Of a stretch of 64,000 bases of DNA, positions 16,333-26,406 are shown piece after piece; position 1 is the stretch's first letter, and every line of letters begins with the position of its first letter. The stretch lies in NCBI GenBank assembly GCA_016214955.1, contig JACRMN010000015.1, positions 62,001 through 126,000 of the forward strand, read 5' to 3'. Source of the stretch: Deltaproteobacteria bacterium (GTDB taxonomy: Bacteria > Myxococcota > Myxococcia > Myxococcales > Anaeromyxobacteraceae). Under the pieces are notes generated by a model. The model did no database searches, had not been told where the DNA came from, and saw only the letters and a list, made by a program, of their open reading frames with translations. Position numbers and translations under genes: made by a program.

Positions 16333-16595
16333 AGCTCGAGAACGAGATCACCGTCGCCGGCCTCTCCTGCGGCCAGGTCCTGGATCGGCTCTCCGACTAC
16401 CAGGACGGCGACCTCTCCCCGGCGGAGCGCACGCAGGTGGAGGCCCACCTGCGCGGCTGCGATCGCTGCGCCCGGTTCGGCGGCGAGTTCCGGGTGGTGG
16501 TGGACGCGCTCCGCTCGCGCCTGGCGCGTACGCCCCCGGTGCCCCGCGACTTCCGCGAACGGCTGCGGCGGGCCCTGGACTCGGAGCGGCCCTAG
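16329..16595 (+). CDS. Zinc-finger (zf-HC2) anti-sigma factor, soluble
   Basis: 88 residues. The ZAS/zf-HC2 motif is visible as LSCGQVLDRLSDYQDGDLSPAE followed by HLRGCDRCARF, giving the H-x3-C-x2-C zinc site that holds an ECF sigma factor inactive. It ends after a short helix (RDFRERLRRALDS) without a transmembrane segment, so it is a cytoplasmic, possibly redox-responsive anti-sigma like RsrA/ChrR-type proteins. It overlaps the sigma gene by 4 nt. Confidence 0.9.
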   Translation: MKLENEITVAGLSCGQVLDRLSDYQDGDLSPAERTQVEAHLRGCDRCARFGGEFRVVVDALRSRLARTPPVPRDFRERLRRALDSERP

Positions 16596-17069
16596 CAGGC
16601 TGCTGAAATGGTCCTCCGTGAGGCGGTGCGGGTCCTGTCGGCCTCGCCGCCACCCGCACCGCCGCAAGTGCGACGGCGCCGCTTGTCCAGGTAGGAGGCT
16701 GCACAGCAGCGGGCAACCCTCCAGGGCCTCCGGGACCAGTTCTCGGCAGTTCCAGCTGCCAGCGTGGGGCCACCTATGGCTCCCCCCCCCGTGCGCGCTC
16801 ATCGCGCTGAGGAGGCTGACGTAGGCGGGGCCTGGCGCCGAAGCGCCAGCGGTCCGACCTCGATCTGCGCCGCCCCATCGGACCGCGGACCGGCGACGTT
16901 TGTGCCCTCACCAGGGGCAGGAACGTCGCCGGAGGGCGGTGCCGACCCCCTGCCTGCGCCACAAACGGTTCACGAGCACGGGGCGGCGCTGCCCCTTCGA
17001 CACCGACGCTGGCGTCGGCCGCCAGCGAGGCGCCAGGCCCCGCCGAAGCCGCACGTGTTGAAATGGCTC
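16596..17069. other. Non-coding interval between convergent genes, flanked by short direct repeats
   Basis: 474 bp between the anti-sigma and TorD-like genes, with no credible coding frame. TGCTGAAATGG (16601-16611) and TGTTGAAATGG (17056-17066) form a near-identical direct repeat about 455 bp apart at the two edges. The right half holds the structured element described separately. It may be a degenerated insertion, but no transposase remnant is recognisable. Confidence 0.6.
16824..17044. repeat. 220-bp multi-hairpin element bounded by perfect 16-bp inverted repeats
   Basis: Outer arms 16824-16839 and 17029-17044 are perfect 16-bp reverse complements (GGCGGGGCCTGGCGCC). Inside are CTGGCGC-CGAA-GCGCCAG (16832-16849), GCGGTCCGA/TCGGACCGC (16849-16857 and 16878-16886), an 11-bp stem CCGGCGACGTT/AACGTCGCCGG (16890-16900 and 16922-16932) enclosing TGCCC/GGGCA, and CCGACGC-TG-GCGTCGG (17003-17018). 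Such a nested set could be a structured RNA, a MITE-like or REP-composite element, or a bidirectional terminator region. Confidence 0.6.
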
Positions 17070-17717
17070 CTAGGACTCGCGGCCCGCCACCGCCGGGCAG
17101 CCGCCGCCCAGCGGGTCGCACTCCGGCCCCGGCTCGCAGGCGGGCGCGGACGGCGGCGCCTCCGGCAGGCGCGCCGCCAGGGCGCCGGCGGCGCGGGCCA
17201 GGTAGGAGGGCGCGTCCTCGGGGAGCTTCCGCGCGAGCCGGGCGCCGGCGATGGCCACGTGCTCCACCAGGAAGCGGGCCCGGGCCTCGCGCGTCACCTC
17301 GGCCGCCTCGGCCTGGCCGCCGGCGCGGGCGTAGGCCTCCTTGAGGAAGAGGAAGGCGACGAAGTCGCACTCCACCGCCAGGTGGTCGGCGGGCTCCTCG
17401 GCCCTGGGCGCGAAGCCGAAGGCGGCGTAGCGGCTCGCCAGGTCGGCGAGGATGCGGCCCGGGTCCTGGAAGCCGGCGTGGGCGGCGGCGCGCGGCGAGG
17501 CCCGGCCGCCGGCGCCGAGCAGCGCGTGATAGGCCCCCTCGCTGGCCTCGGCCGCCTCGCCGGCCGCGGTGCGGAGCTGCCGGTCGGGCGCCTCCGGGGC
17601 CAGCGCGGCCAGCTCCTCCCGCCAGCCCGGCCGCGGGCGCGAGAGCAGGAGCGCCAGCAGCCGCCACTCGGTCGCGGCCGCCAGCTCCGGCGTCAGGTCG
17701 GCGCCGGGGGCGCTCAC
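17070..17717 (-). CDS. TorD/NarJ-family molybdoenzyme assembly chaperone
   Basis: 215 residues from a GTG that overlaps the stop of the gamma-subunit gene by 4 nt. It is an all-helical TorD/DmsD-like protein: ATEWRLLALLLSRPRPGW at the start, a Tyr/Ala-rich middle (SEGAYHALLGAGG), then the conserved acidic helix DHLAVECDFVAFLFLKEAYAR near residues 110-130 and FLVEHVAIAGARLARKL. It would bind the TAT signal and apo-catalytic subunit during cofactor insertion. It ends with a Cys-rich tail (CEPGPECDPLGGGCP) not typical of the family. It is the last gene of the respiratory operon. Confidence 0.87.
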   Translation of the reverse strand: MSAPGADLTPELAAATEWRLLALLLSRPRPGWREELAALAPEAPDRQLRTAAGEAAEASEGAYHALLGAGGRASPRAAAHAGFQDPGRILADLASRYAAFGFAPRAEEPADHLAVECDFVAFLFLKEAYARAGGQAEAAEVTREARARFLVEHVAIAGARLARKLPEDAPSYLARAAGALAARLPEAPPSAPACEPGPECDPLGGGCPAVAGRES

Positions 17718-18574
17718 TTGCCGCCCTCCAGCGCCAGCGGGATCCAGCCGGTGCGCATCTTGCGGGCGCCCACCTCGCCCTGCCCCCCCTGCCACACCGC
17801 GAAGGCCACCTGGCTGCGCTTCCCCGGCTCGAGGCCGGCCGGGAGCGGCCGCACCAGGACCACCGCCCAGCCGCCGGGCGTCGCCTTGCCGGCGCCGCTC
17901 GACACCTGCTGCTCCGACGGCGAGAGCGTGCCCGGGCCGGTGGCCCGGAGGTCCTGCACCGGCCGCGGGCGCGGGCCGGCCATGGGGTTGCCCAGGGCGC
18001 GGGCCGGCGCGAAGCGCCTGGCCATCGCCGCCTGCTCCGGGGAGCCGGCCGCCAGCGAGGCCGCCTCGAACGGATAGTGATCGACCCTGGCGTTGGGGTA
18101 GAGGGCGGCGAGCGTGTCGGGCCGCCCGTCGACCATCGCCTGCCAGGCGGCGCGCCAGTAGGTGATCTCCACCGGCAGTCCGGCCTCGCCCATCATGGGG
18201 TTGGGCGCCTCGGGCGCGGCGCGGGCCGGAAGCTGCACCGCCACGGCGTCGCTGAAGCGGGCCGGGATGACGGTGTCGGCGTGGCCCGGGGAGGACCATG
18301 CCAGGCGGAAGGCCACCCGCTTGCCGTCGGTGAGGGACTGGGCCTCCAGCGAGACGGTGCTGGGGGCGAGGAGGCGCGGCTCGACCACGTCCTGCGGCAG
18401 GAGCGCCGCGGCGTGGACCGGCGCGGCGCGCCAGGCCGGGTCGTCGGGCCCCTCGGGGAGCGCCGCCACCCGGAGCGCCCTCACCTCGGCCGGCGAGACC
18501 GGCCGCTGCGGGGCCTGGCTGCAGGCCAGCGCCAGGGCGAGGAGGGGAGCGAGGCTGCGGAGCGTCGGGGCCAT
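17714..18574 (-). CDS. Haem b-binding gamma subunit (ethylbenzene dehydrogenase/DdhC-like)
   Basis: 286 residues with an N-terminal lipoprotein-like or Sec signal (ALALACSQA). The body matches the EBDH/DMSDH/chlorate-reductase gamma fold (PF09459-like). It has the strand VAFRLAWSSPG, a Met-containing loop PNPMMGEAGLPVEITYWRAAWQ and the late AVWQGGQGEVGARKMRTGW, whose Met and Lys are candidates for the axial haem b ligands known from EbdC. This subunit would pass electrons between periplasmic cytochrome c and the beta subunit's Fe-S chain. Its presence marks the enzyme as periplasmic type II. Confidence 0.85.
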   Translation of the reverse strand: MAPTLRSLAPLLALALACSQAPQRPVSPAEVRALRVAALPEGPDDPAWRAAPVHAAALLPQDVVEPRLLAPSTVSLEAQSLTDGKRVAFRLAWSSPGHADTVIPARFSDAVAVQLPARAAPEAPNPMMGEAGLPVEITYWRAAWQAMVDGRPDTLAALYPNARVDHYPFEAASLAAGSPEQAAMARRFAPARALGNPMAGPRPRPVQDLRATGPGTLSPSEQQVSSGAGKATPGGWAVVLVRPLPAGLEPGKRSQVAFAVWQGGQGEVGARKMRTGWIPLALEGGK

Positions 18575-18586
18575 GGCCGCCTCCCC

Positions 18587-19717
18587 TCAGGTCACGTTGG
18601 CCGGCGCCACGCCGCGCCGCGGGTCGAAGGAGGTGAGCACCTGCACCGGCTCCCGGATCGGCACCTTCACCACCTCGTGCCCCCTGTCGTCGTAGCCGTA
18701 CATGGTCTCGCCGCGCCGCTTGAACCTGTGGACGATCTGCTCGGTGGAGCCGAAGAGCGCCAGCAGGCCGGCCAGGTCGGGGTCGGTGGCCGCCTTCCTG
18801 TAGGTGGCCAGCGCCTCGTGCACGCCCGGGCCGAACATCTGCTCCAGGAAGGGCAGCGGGGCGTGGAGCGGCGGCACGTAGTAGACGTTGGGCTCGAGCC
18901 CCAGCTGCGGGAAGAGCGGCAGCGCCACCTTGCGCACGTGCACCAGGTAGTCGATGGGGTTCTCGGGGTCGGCCTTCTCCGGCAGGTGCACGAAGCCGGC
19001 GCAGCGGATCTTGCCGATGCAGTTCAGGAAGCACTGCGGCGCCAGGTTCTGCTCGATCTTGGGGAAGCAGGCCAGGCACTTCTCCGAGGTGCCGGTCATG
19101 GGGTTGAAGAAGACCTTCTTGTAGGGGCAGGCCTTGACGCACTCCTGGTAGCCGCGGCAACGCCCCTGGTCCACCAGCACGATGCCGTCCTCGGGCCGCT
19201 TGTAGATGGAGCCGCGCGGGCAGGAGGCCAGGCAGGCCGGGTAGGTGCAGTGGTTGCAGATGCGGGCCAGGTAGAAGAACCAGGAGAGGTGCGGGACCTG
19301 GTACCAGGCGCCGTCGACGATCTGCTGGCCGGCGCAGTCGTCCTCGCCCACGTTGGGGTGGGCGTAGTCGATCTCCGCCGGGCGCCAGCCCAGCGCTCGC
19401 TCGCCGGCCTCGGCCGCCTCGAAGATGGTCCGGCCCTTGTACTGCTTGCCCTCCCAGGGCTGGGGCCCGAGCTTCTCGAGGAGCTTCACGTCCCAGCCCA
19501 GCGGGTAGTAGCCGTAGGGCTTCGACTCGACGTTGTTCCAGAGCATGTACTCCTGCCCCTTGCCGCTGGTCCAGGTGGTCTTGCAGGCGAGCGTGCAGGT
19601 CTGGCAGGCGATGCACTTGTTGACGTCGAAGACCGCCGCGAACTGCCGCCGGGGCCGCGACTCCGGGTACCAGTAGGACATCGAGCGGCCGATCTGCCAG
19701 TTGCGCACCAGCGACAT
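18587..19717 (-). CDS. NarH-like iron-sulfur beta subunit
   Basis: 376 residues with four cysteine clusters in the NarH order. These are C35-x2-C-x2-C-x3-C ([11 protein letters not shown]), [29 protein letters not shown] and [10 protein letters not shown]...[11 protein letters not shown]. As in NarH, one cysteine is replaced by an aromatic residue (CRGYQEC, against CRGWRMC in NarH). This predicts three 4Fe-4S and one 3Fe-4S cluster. It connects the molybdenum subunit with the gamma subunit. There is no signal peptide, so it is expected to be exported bound to alpha. The gap to alpha is 2 nt. Confidence 0.93.
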   Translation of the reverse strand: MSLVRNWQIGRSMSYWYPESRPRRQFAAVFDVNKCIACQTCTLACKTTWTSGKGQEYMLWNNVESKPYGYYPLGWDVKLLEKLGPQPWEGKQYKGRTIFEAAEAGERALGWRPAEIDYAHPNVGEDDCAGQQIVDGAWYQVPHLSWFFYLARICNHCTYPACLASCPRGSIYKRPEDGIVLVDQGRCRGYQECVKACPYKKVFFNPMTGTSEKCLACFPKIEQNLAPQCFLNCIGKIRCAGFVHLPEKADPENPIDYLVHVRKVALPLFPQLGLEPNVYYVPPLHAPLPFLEQMFGPGVHEALATYRKAATDPDLAGLLALFGSTEQIVHRFKRRGETMYGYDDRGHEVVKVPIREPVQVLTSFDPRRGVAPANVT

Positions 19718-19719
19718 GG

Positions 19720-22700
19720 TCAGGCTCCCTTCTTCTTCGAGGTGACGAACGAGCCGGCCAGGTAGCTCTTGAGGCCGGGGCTCTCGTAGCGCGGGCGCAG
19801 CCCCTCGGCGGCCGGGCGCCACAGCCCCTGGCCGCCCATGCCGCCGGGCTCGGCCTTGCTGATCTTCACGATGGCCTCGCGCGGCGCGCCGGTGGGGCAG
19901 TGGACGTCGGGCAGGAAGCCCTTGCCGATCTCCTGGCCGAAGAGGGCCTTGCGCACCAGCGAGTCGGTCATCCAGGTGGGCTTCAGCCAGCCGCGGGTGG
20001 CCGACTGGTGCGAGCCGGAGCGGAACATCGCCTGGTAGCCGGTGCGCGGGTTCCTGGCCAGGCCGTCGGCGCGGGTCTGCGCGCCCTCGTAGGAGCCCGG
20101 GGTCCCCCCGTACATGTTGAACCACATGCGGGTGATGCCGCGCGGCGTGCCCGGGTAGTAGCGGGCGCGGCACATGAGCCGGGCCCACTGGTGATCCTTG
20201 TCGCCGGGCTTGTAGCCGCGGAAGGGGCGGTCGGAGGGATCGGAGTCCACCCAGACGTAGTCGCCGTCCTCGACCCCCAGCTCCCTGGCGTCCTCCGGGT
20301 TCACGTCCACGTACCCCTCGGTCACGAAGGGCATGCGCTTGTCGTGCCGGTGGATGTCGCCGAAAGGCCCGAAGAGGATGGCGATCATGTCCGAGTCGAC
20401 CGGCATGGTGTGGGCGCCGTGCCGGTACTTGGGCGTGTGGAAGATCCAGCGGTAGCCGTCCTTGAAGAGCGGGTGGGGCGAGCGCTTGAGGTCCGGCCAG
20501 GCCTTCACCACGTTGCGCCCCTGGCGCACCTCGTTGGAGAGGTCGTCCCTGGCCACCCCGTAGGCCTCCGGCCCCTTGGGGCGCAGGAAGGGGTGCGGCG
20601 CCGAGACGATGACGTTGGGCTCGTAGAAGGTGGAGTCGATGGGCTCGCGGTGCACCGGCAGGTTCTCGCCGGCGTCGATGAACTCGCCCTCGTCGCGGTA
20701 GAACTCGAGCCTTCCGCTCTTGGTGTACCAGGGGCGCGACTCGTGCACCTGCTCCCAGCCCACCGCCTTGGGGTAGGTGCGGTTCATCATCATCACCGGC
20801 ACGCCGCTCCGGGCCTTCCGGTGCAGGTCGCCGAAGTCGTAGCCGCGGGTCAGCGAGGAGTGGTCCAGCACCCGCTGCAGGTAGACGTCGGTCTTGCCCT
20901 CGTCGACGAAACGGAAGAGGTCGTCGAAGCGCCGGTCGCCGGTGGCCTTCGCCATCTCGTGGGCCACCAGCGAGAGCACCTCGATGTCGCCCCTGGTCTC
21001 GAAGGGCCGCGGGTGGGGCGTGGCCGGGAACACTGTCAGGAACGGGTTGGTCACCGAGGCGCACATGTCGGGGTGCTTGAGCTCGGCCCAGGAGTCCACC
21101 GCGAAGACCACGTCGGCCCATTCACAGGAGGTGGACCACCACCACTCCTGCACCGCGATCATCTCCATCTTGGGGAGCTGGTTGACCACGGTGTTGTAGT
21201 GCCACTTGACGTTGCCGAGGATGGAGTTGGCGTTGGCGAACCACATCGACTTGGTGGGCGTGGGCATGTGCGTCTTGCCCGTCACCATGGTCTTCCCCAT
21301 CTTCAGGGGGTGGTCCTCGTGGTTGTAGTAGTGGGCCGACTCGGCCCTCCAGTACTGCTTCGGGCGGGCGGGCTTCTTCGGGTCGAGCTCCAGGTCGAAG
21401 GGGTTCTCGTTGATGTACTGGGGCACGCCGTTGAAGAGGGCGGTGCGGTAGTTGCCGGCGTAGCTGCCGACGTTGCCGCCGATGCGGCCCACGTTGCCGG
21501 TGAGCGCCGCCAGCAGGAACAGGGCCCGGTCCTTGTTGTCGTTGTTGAAGAACTGGTTGGGCCCCATGCCCACCGCGAAGAGCGTGGTCCCGGGCTGCCT
21601 GGCGATGTCGCGCGCCAGCGACTCCACCGCCGCCGCCGGCGTCCAGGTGATCTCCTCGGTGGTCCTGGGGTCGAAGTGGGCCAGGTACTCGCGGATGACG
21701 TCGAAGACCGGGCGGCAGGAGACCTTGCTGCCGTCCCGCAGCGTCACCTCCACCGCGCCCTCCAGCAGCGGCTCCTGCACGCGGCTCCGGGCCCCCACCT
21801 CGTCGCGGCTGATGGCCCGCGGGGCCTTGCCCTTCTGGTCCCACCAGACGTAGTCGCCCCAGTCGTTGCGGAGCTTCTCGGGGATGACCATGTCGCGCTG
21901 GAAGCCGGGCGCGGGGACGGACTCTCCCGCCTTCGGCACCTGGGTCTGGTTGCCGAGCCGGGCCGGGGCGCCGCCGAAGACCTCCTCGGCCTTCAGCAGC
22001 TTCAGGTTGTCGGCCCGCACCAGGAGCGGCAGGTCGGTGAAGCGGCGCACGTAGTCGGCGTCGAAGAGCTTCTCCTTCACCACCACCGCCGCCATCCCCA
22101 GCGCCAGCGCCGGGGTCACGCCCGGCCGGCACACCACCACGTCGTCGGCCTTGGTGGCGGTGGCCGAGTACTCGCAGGCGATGACCACCACCCGCGTGCC
22201 CTTCATCCGCGCCTCGGTGAGCCAGTGGGCGTCGGGCATCTTGGTGGCGATCCAGTTCATGCCCCAGACGACCACCGTCCGGGCGTGCTCGACGGCGTGC
22301 AGGTCGAACTCCACCGTCTGCTGGCCGGTGACCATGGGGTGGCCGGGCGGCAGGTCGGTGTGCCAGGAATAGTTGTCGAAGCCGCGGCCGCCGATGGCCT
22401 GGTCGGGCCCGAGGTTGCGGAGCTTGGCGTCGAGGAGCGCCATGGCGTTGGCGAGCCGGTAGAGGCCGAAGACGCGGGTGATGCCGAGGAGCGGCATGCC
22501 CCCGCGGAACTTCATCACCTGGGTGCCGGCCCCCTTCATGGCCTCGACCATCTCGGGCTCGTAGTGCTGCTCCAGGAGCCTCCGCTTCCCCTCCTCGCCC
22601 GAGTAGGTGGTGGCGATGTTCACCAGCGACGCGGCCACCAGGCTGGCCGCCTCCTGGTGCGTGACCCGCACCCACTCGTCGCGCCCGCGGTTGAAGTACT

Positions 22701-23166
22701 CCACCGGCGGGCGCCCGTCGGCGCCGCGGGGGAAGCCCTTCTGCACCCAGGCCTGGAATCCCTTGCGCACCATGGGGTGCCGCACCCGGCGGTCGCCGTA
22801 GAAGCGGCGGGTCAGCGCCAGCCCCTTCTGGCAGACGCGCGGGTCCCAGCGGGCCGAGGACCTGGTGCCGTAGAGGTCGGTGGCCTCGCCGTACCTCATC
22901 GTCGGGCCGATGCGCAGCACCGAGCCGGAGCGCACGTAGGCGTTGAGGATGCAGTTGTGGGTGTCGTTGGGGGCGCAGAGGAAGGTGAAGGTGGAGTCGT
23001 ACTTCCACAGGTCGCGGTAGGTGCTCTCCCAGCCGCGGTCCGGGTAGCGGGCCAGCGGGTTCTCCACCGCCTCGAGGCCGAAGGCCCGGGTGGCCGAGGC
23101 CGCCAGGGCGCCGAAACCGGCGGCCCGCAGCGCCTCGAGGAATTCGCGCCTGGTGAAGTCGCTCAT
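19720..23166 (-). CDS. NarG-like type II DMSO-reductase-family molybdenum catalytic subunit (alpha)
   Basis: 1148 residues. A twin-arginine signal [21 protein letters not shown] opens the protein, so it is exported folded. The FS0 cluster region reads C64-x3-D68-x3-C72 with C112 further on; NarG has H-x3-C-x3-C with a later Cys, so Asp appears to replace one cysteine and Cys the histidine. The Mo site lies in [15 protein letters not shown], whose Asp aligns with the Mo-ligating Asp of NarG. Later MGD-binding segments ([28 protein letters not shown]) are present. It resembles archaeal-type periplasmic NarG and related oxyanion enzymes. The substrate (nitrate, selenate, chlorate or another) cannot be decided. 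It overlaps the cytochrome gene by ATGA. Confidence 0.92.
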   Translation of the reverse strand: MSDFTRREFLEALRAAGFGALAASATRAFGLEAVENPLARYPDRGWESTYRDLWKYDSTFTFLCAPNDTHNCILNAYVRSGSVLRIGPTMRYGEATDLYGTRSSARWDPRVCQKGLALTRRFYGDRRVRHPMVRKGFQAWVQKGFPRGADGRPPVEYFNRGRDEWVRVTHQEAASLVAASLVNIATTYSGEEGKRRLLEQHYEPEMVEAMKGAGTQVMKFRGGMPLLGITRVFGLYRLANAMALLDAKLRNLGPDQAIGGRGFDNYSWHTDLPPGHPMVTGQQTVEFDLHAVEHARTVVVWGMNWIATKMPDAHWLTEARMKGTRVVVIACEYSATATKADDVVVCRPGVTPALALGMAAVVVKEKLFDADYVRRFTDLPLLVRADNLKLLKAEEVFGGAPARLGNQTQVPKAGESVPAPGFQRDMVIPEKLRNDWGDYVWWDQKGKAPRAISRDEVGARSRVQEPLLEGAVEVTLRDGSKVSCRPVFDVIREYLAHFDPRTTEEITWTPAAAVESLARDIARQPGTTLFAVGMGPNQFFNNDNKDRALFLLAALTGNVGRIGGNVGSYAGNYRTALFNGVPQYINENPFDLELDPKKPARPKQYWRAESAHYYNHEDHPLKMGKTMVTGKTHMPTPTKSMWFANANSILGNVKWHYNTVVNQLPKMEMIAVQEWWWSTSCEWADVVFAVDSWAELKHPDMCASVTNPFLTVFPATPHPRPFETRGDIEVLSLVAHEMAKATGDRRFDDLFRFVDEGKTDVYLQRVLDHSSLTRGYDFGDLHRKARSGVPVMMMNRTYPKAVGWEQVHESRPWYTKSGRLEFYRDEGEFIDAGENLPVHREPIDSTFYEPNVIVSAPHPFLRPKGPEAYGVARDDLSNEVRQGRNVVKAWPDLKRSPHPLFKDGYRWIFHTPKYRHGAHTMPVDSDMIAILFGPFGDIHRHDKRMPFVTEGYVDVNPEDARELGVEDGDYVWVDSDPSDRPFRGYKPGDKDHQWARLMCRARYYPGTPRGITRMWFNMYGGTPGSYEGAQTRADGLARNPRTGYQAMFRSGSHQSATRGWLKPTWMTDSLVRKALFGQEIGKGFLPDVHCPTGAPREAIVKISKAEPGGMGGQGLWRPAAEGLRPRYESPGLKSYLAGSFVTSKKKGA

Positions 23167-24848
23167 GGCCTCTTCTCCCGGTCCTTCGGCTCGAAGCTGC
23201 GCAGGAAGGTGACGACGTCCTCGATCTCGGAGGGGGCGAGCGCCCGGCGCGCCGGCGTGGGCCGCTCGAAGCCGAGCATGGCGGTGCCGCGGCGCCCGGC
23301 GCGGATGGTCTCGGCGAGGTAGCGGTCGCTGGCGGAGCGGAGCAGCACCGGGTTGGCGAGCATGGGCCCCTCGCCGCCCTGCCCCCGGGCGCCGTGGCAG
23401 CCGGCGCAGGCCGAGGCGTAGAGCCGCTCGCCCCGCGCCGCGTCGCCGCGCGCCCAGCGGGCCGGGCGCGGGTCGGGCTGGTAGGCCGGGCCCAGGCTGC
23501 GCAGGTAGCGCACCAGGGTGGCGATCTCGGCCGGGCGCAGCCCGCCCTCGGCCTCGCCCCAGGCCGGCATGCGGCGCCCGGGCCGGCCCGAGCGCACCGT
23601 CTCGGCGATGAAGTCGTCGGAGGCGATGGCCAGGAAGTCGGGGTTGCCGATGGCCGGGAAGGGCGCCATCCCCGGGTAGCGCATCCCCTCCCCTCCCTGG
23701 CCGTGGCAGGCAGCGCAGAAGGTGCCGTAGAGGGTGGCGCCGTCGGTGGCGAACTCCCTCTCGCCCAGCTTCTCGGCCCGCACCCGGTCGCGCGGGTGGA
23801 AGCTGTTGGAGAGCGAGGAGCGGCGCAGGGAGAGCAGGTAGAGCGTGAGCTGGTCGATCTGCGGCTCGGAGAGCCCCAGCTCCGGCATCAGCGAGCCGGG
23901 CGTGACCCGGGCCGGCGCCCGGAAGTGCTCCTGGAACCAGCTGGCCAGGGTGCGCTCGCCGCGGACGCCGCCCCAGGCCCGCTGGCCGGGGTCGCGCTGG
24001 CCCACGCGGGTGAGGTCGGGGCCGTCGGCGCCGCCCACCCCGCCCACGGCGTGGCAGCCGCGGCAGCCCAGCGAGTGGAAGAGGGCCTTGGCCTCGGTGA
24101 GGCCCGGGGCGCCGACCCGCGAGGCCAGGTAGACGTCGAGCGCGGCGCGCTCCTCCTCGGGCACGCCGGCGAAGGCGCTGCGCCACGGGCCGGCGGGGGC
24201 CTCGTCCCGCTCGCGCAGGTGGTGGGCGTGCCAGTCGGCGCGCCAGCCGCGGGCGCCGGCGCGCGACAGGTCCGGCCCCTCGAGCCCGCCCTGGCCGCCG
24301 GGGCGCAGGGTGCCGCCGCGCCCGTCGAGCCGGTGGCAGGACAGGCAGTCGTGCCGCTCGAAGGCGTCGCGCCCGCGCGCCAGGAGGGCGGCGCTGGGGA
24401 CCGCGAGGTGGGTGTGGCAGGTGCCGCAGGCGGCGTAGAAGTAGCGGCGCGGCAGCATGGGCTCCGGCCAGTGCTCCACCTGGCCGTGGGCGTCGGCGGC
24501 CGTGGTGGCCCGCCCCTGCCCGCCGTGGCAGGTGGTGCAGCCGAAGGCGGCCGGGTCGTGGACCACCGGCGGGTGGGGCGCGAGCGCCTTGTCGCCGGGC
24601 AGCCCCCTCTCGCCGGGCGCCATGCCCAGGTGGCAGCTGACGCAGCGGTCGGCCACCGCCAGCTCCGGCAGCACCACCTGGCGGAGCTCGACGCCGAAGC
24701 CCTCGGCCTCGGCGGGCGGGAGCCGGGACCGGGCGGCGCGCTGCACCCGGCGCCACTCGGCGAGGAAGTTCTCGGCCACCGCCGCCCAGCCCAGCACCAG
24801 GAGCGTGCCCAGGGACGACCAGAGGAGCAGGTGCTTGTAGAAGCGCAT
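23163..24848 (-). CDS. Membrane-anchored heptahaem c-type cytochrome
   Basis: 561 residues with one N-terminal hydrophobic helix (residues 7-27) that acts as uncleaved anchor or signal. Seven CxxCH haem motifs are present in order: CVSCH, CTTCH, CGTCH, CLSCH, CRGCH, CAACH and CAGCH. The last three sit in monohaem cytochrome c-like domains ([19 protein letters not shown] and [21 protein letters not shown]), each followed by a Met-containing axial-ligand region. The protein looks like a tri/tetrahaem N-terminal part fused to three cytochrome c modules. It would shuttle electrons from the Rieske/cyt b complex to the periplasmic molybdoenzyme. The 13-nt gap to the cyt b gene and the 4-nt overlap with alpha indicate one transcript. 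Confidence 0.92.
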   Translation of the reverse strand: MRFYKHLLLWSSLGTLLVLGWAAVAENFLAEWRRVQRAARSRLPPAEAEGFGVELRQVVLPELAVADRCVSCHLGMAPGERGLPGDKALAPHPPVVHDPAAFGCTTCHGGQGRATTAADAHGQVEHWPEPMLPRRYFYAACGTCHTHLAVPSAALLARGRDAFERHDCLSCHRLDGRGGTLRPGGQGGLEGPDLSRAGARGWRADWHAHHLRERDEAPAGPWRSAFAGVPEEERAALDVYLASRVGAPGLTEAKALFHSLGCRGCHAVGGVGGADGPDLTRVGQRDPGQRAWGGVRGERTLASWFQEHFRAPARVTPGSLMPELGLSEPQIDQLTLYLLSLRRSSLSNSFHPRDRVRAEKLGEREFATDGATLYGTFCAACHGQGGEGMRYPGMAPFPAIGNPDFLAIASDDFIAETVRSGRPGRRMPAWGEAEGGLRPAEIATLVRYLRSLGPAYQPDPRPARWARGDAARGERLYASACAGCHGARGQGGEGPMLANPVLLRSASDRYLAETIRAGRRGTAMLGFERPTPARRALAPSEIEDVVTFLRSFEPKDREKRP

Positions 24849-24861
24849 GGCGAAGGCGCTC

Positions 24862-26406
24862 CTAGTGGCCGGGCCACTGGCTGGGCCACCAGTAGAAGTC
24901 CCAGTTCGGGCCGCGGAAGTGGACGCCGATGACGGTGAGCACCAGGAAGCCCACCGCGAAGCAGGTGAAGAGGCCGAGGGCCCCGGCCCGGGTCGAGTCG
25001 TGGCGGCGCACCAGCCACACCGACCAGGCGGCGTAGGCGGCGGTGAGCACCGTGCCGGGGTTGACCAGCGTGATGAGGAGCTGGGGGGCCTTGGGCCACC
25101 ACTCCCGGATCCACCCGTAGTGGATGGCGAAGGCCTCGATGCCCACCACCGCCAGGAGACCGTAGACGGCCGAGAGGGCCACCAGGCGCCCGCCACCCGG
25201 CCCGCCGAACCAGAGCCCGGTGCCCTCGCTCTCGCGGTCCAGGAAGGGGATGAGCCCCAGCCCCACCAGCACCACGGTGGGGATGCCGATGCCGCCCATG
25301 AAGGCCGAGTGGGCCACCAGCTCCTGCAGCCCGAGGAAGTACCAGGGGGCCTTGGCCGGGTTCTCGGGCACGGCCGGGTTGGCGAGCTCCTTGAGCGGCG
25401 CGTCGGCCAGCACCGAGAGGAGCACGCACAGCAGCACCGAGAGCATCAGCGCCGCCGACTCGGCCAGCAGCAGGTGGGGCATGGCGGGCACGGTGCCCTC
25501 GGGGCCGCGCCCCACCGCCGCCGTCTTCCCCTTCACCAGCGCCGCCAGCGAGTAGGTCTTCTGCGGCGCCTCGGTGAACACCGGCCAGGTGCCCTGGGGC
25601 GCCGGGCCGAGCCGGGCCTCGGCGTCGGCCGGCCGCACCAGGCCGCCGTCCTTTCGCACCCGCCAGAAGTGGACCGCCAGCAGGGTGCAGAGCGCCAGCG
25701 GCAGCACCATGACGTGGAGCAGGTAGAAGCGGATGAGCGCCTCCTCCCCCACGGTGTCGGAGCCGAGCAGGAGCTCCTTCTGCAGCCCGCCGGCGTCGAG
25801 CCAGGCGGTGATGCCCAGCGCGTCGGTCACCTCGCGCGGCGACTGGGCGATGTTGGCGCCGATGGTCACCGCCCAGTAGGCGAGCTGGTCCCAGGGCAGG
25901 AGGTAGCCGGTGAAGCTGAGCCCCAGGGTGATGGCCAGCAGCAGCATGCCCACCACCCAGTTCAGCTCCCGCGGGGCCCGGTAGGCGCCGGTGTAGAAGG
26001 CGCGGGCCATGTGCAGGAGCACGCCCACCACCATGAGGTTGGCGGCCCAGCGGTGGATGTTGCGGATGAAGCGGCCGGTGGGGACGACGAAGTGCAGGTC
26101 CTTGATGCTGTCGTAGGCCAGCGCCGTCGAGGGCTTGTAGTACACCATCAGCAGGATCCCGGTGACCAGCGCCACCAGGAAGGTCGAGAGGGTCATCACC
26201 CCGAGCCCCAGGGTGAAGGTGGGGCGCAGGCTCCAGCGGTGCACGCGGGCCGGGTGCAGGTGCAGGAAGACGTTGCCGAAGACGAAGCTCGCGCGGGTGC
26301 GATCGCTCACCGGCCTGCCGCTGCGGAAGAGCGAGTCGCGCAGCCGGCGGGGTGCGGCCCGCAGGTTGTCGCCGAAGCGGCGCAGCGCCGGCGCGGGCGC
26401 GGTCAC
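24862..26406 (-). CDS. Cytochrome b of a bc-type quinol oxidase complex (b6 and subunit IV parts fused)
   Basis: 514 residues from a GTG overlapping the Rieske stop. The first half is cytochrome b6-like with the two bis-His haem pairs, HRWAANL...LLH (13 residues between) and HVMVLPLA...AVH (14 residues between), and the quinol-site region GYLLPWDQLAYWA. The second half is subunit IV-like, with NPAVPENPAKAPWYFLGLQEL containing the APWY variant of the PEWY loop. It ends with about six extra hydrophobic segments. The complex would oxidise menaquinol and drive proton translocation. Confidence 0.92.
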   Translation of the reverse strand: MTAPAPALRRFGDNLRAAPRRLRDSLFRSGRPVSDRTRASFVFGNVFLHLHPARVHRWSLRPTFTLGLGVMTLSTFLVALVTGILLMVYYKPSTALAYDSIKDLHFVVPTGRFIRNIHRWAANLMVVGVLLHMARAFYTGAYRAPRELNWVVGMLLLAITLGLSFTGYLLPWDQLAYWAVTIGANIAQSPREVTDALGITAWLDAGGLQKELLLGSDTVGEEALIRFYLLHVMVLPLALCTLLAVHFWRVRKDGGLVRPADAEARLGPAPQGTWPVFTEAPQKTYSLAALVKGKTAAVGRGPEGTVPAMPHLLLAESAALMLSVLLCVLLSVLADAPLKELANPAVPENPAKAPWYFLGLQELVAHSAFMGGIGIPTVVLVGLGLIPFLDRESEGTGLWFGGPGGGRLVALSAVYGLLAVVGIEAFAIHYGWIREWWPKAPQLLITLVNPGTVLTAAYAAWSVWLVRRHDSTRAGALGLFTCFAVGFLVLTVIGVHFRGPNWDFYWWPSQWPGH

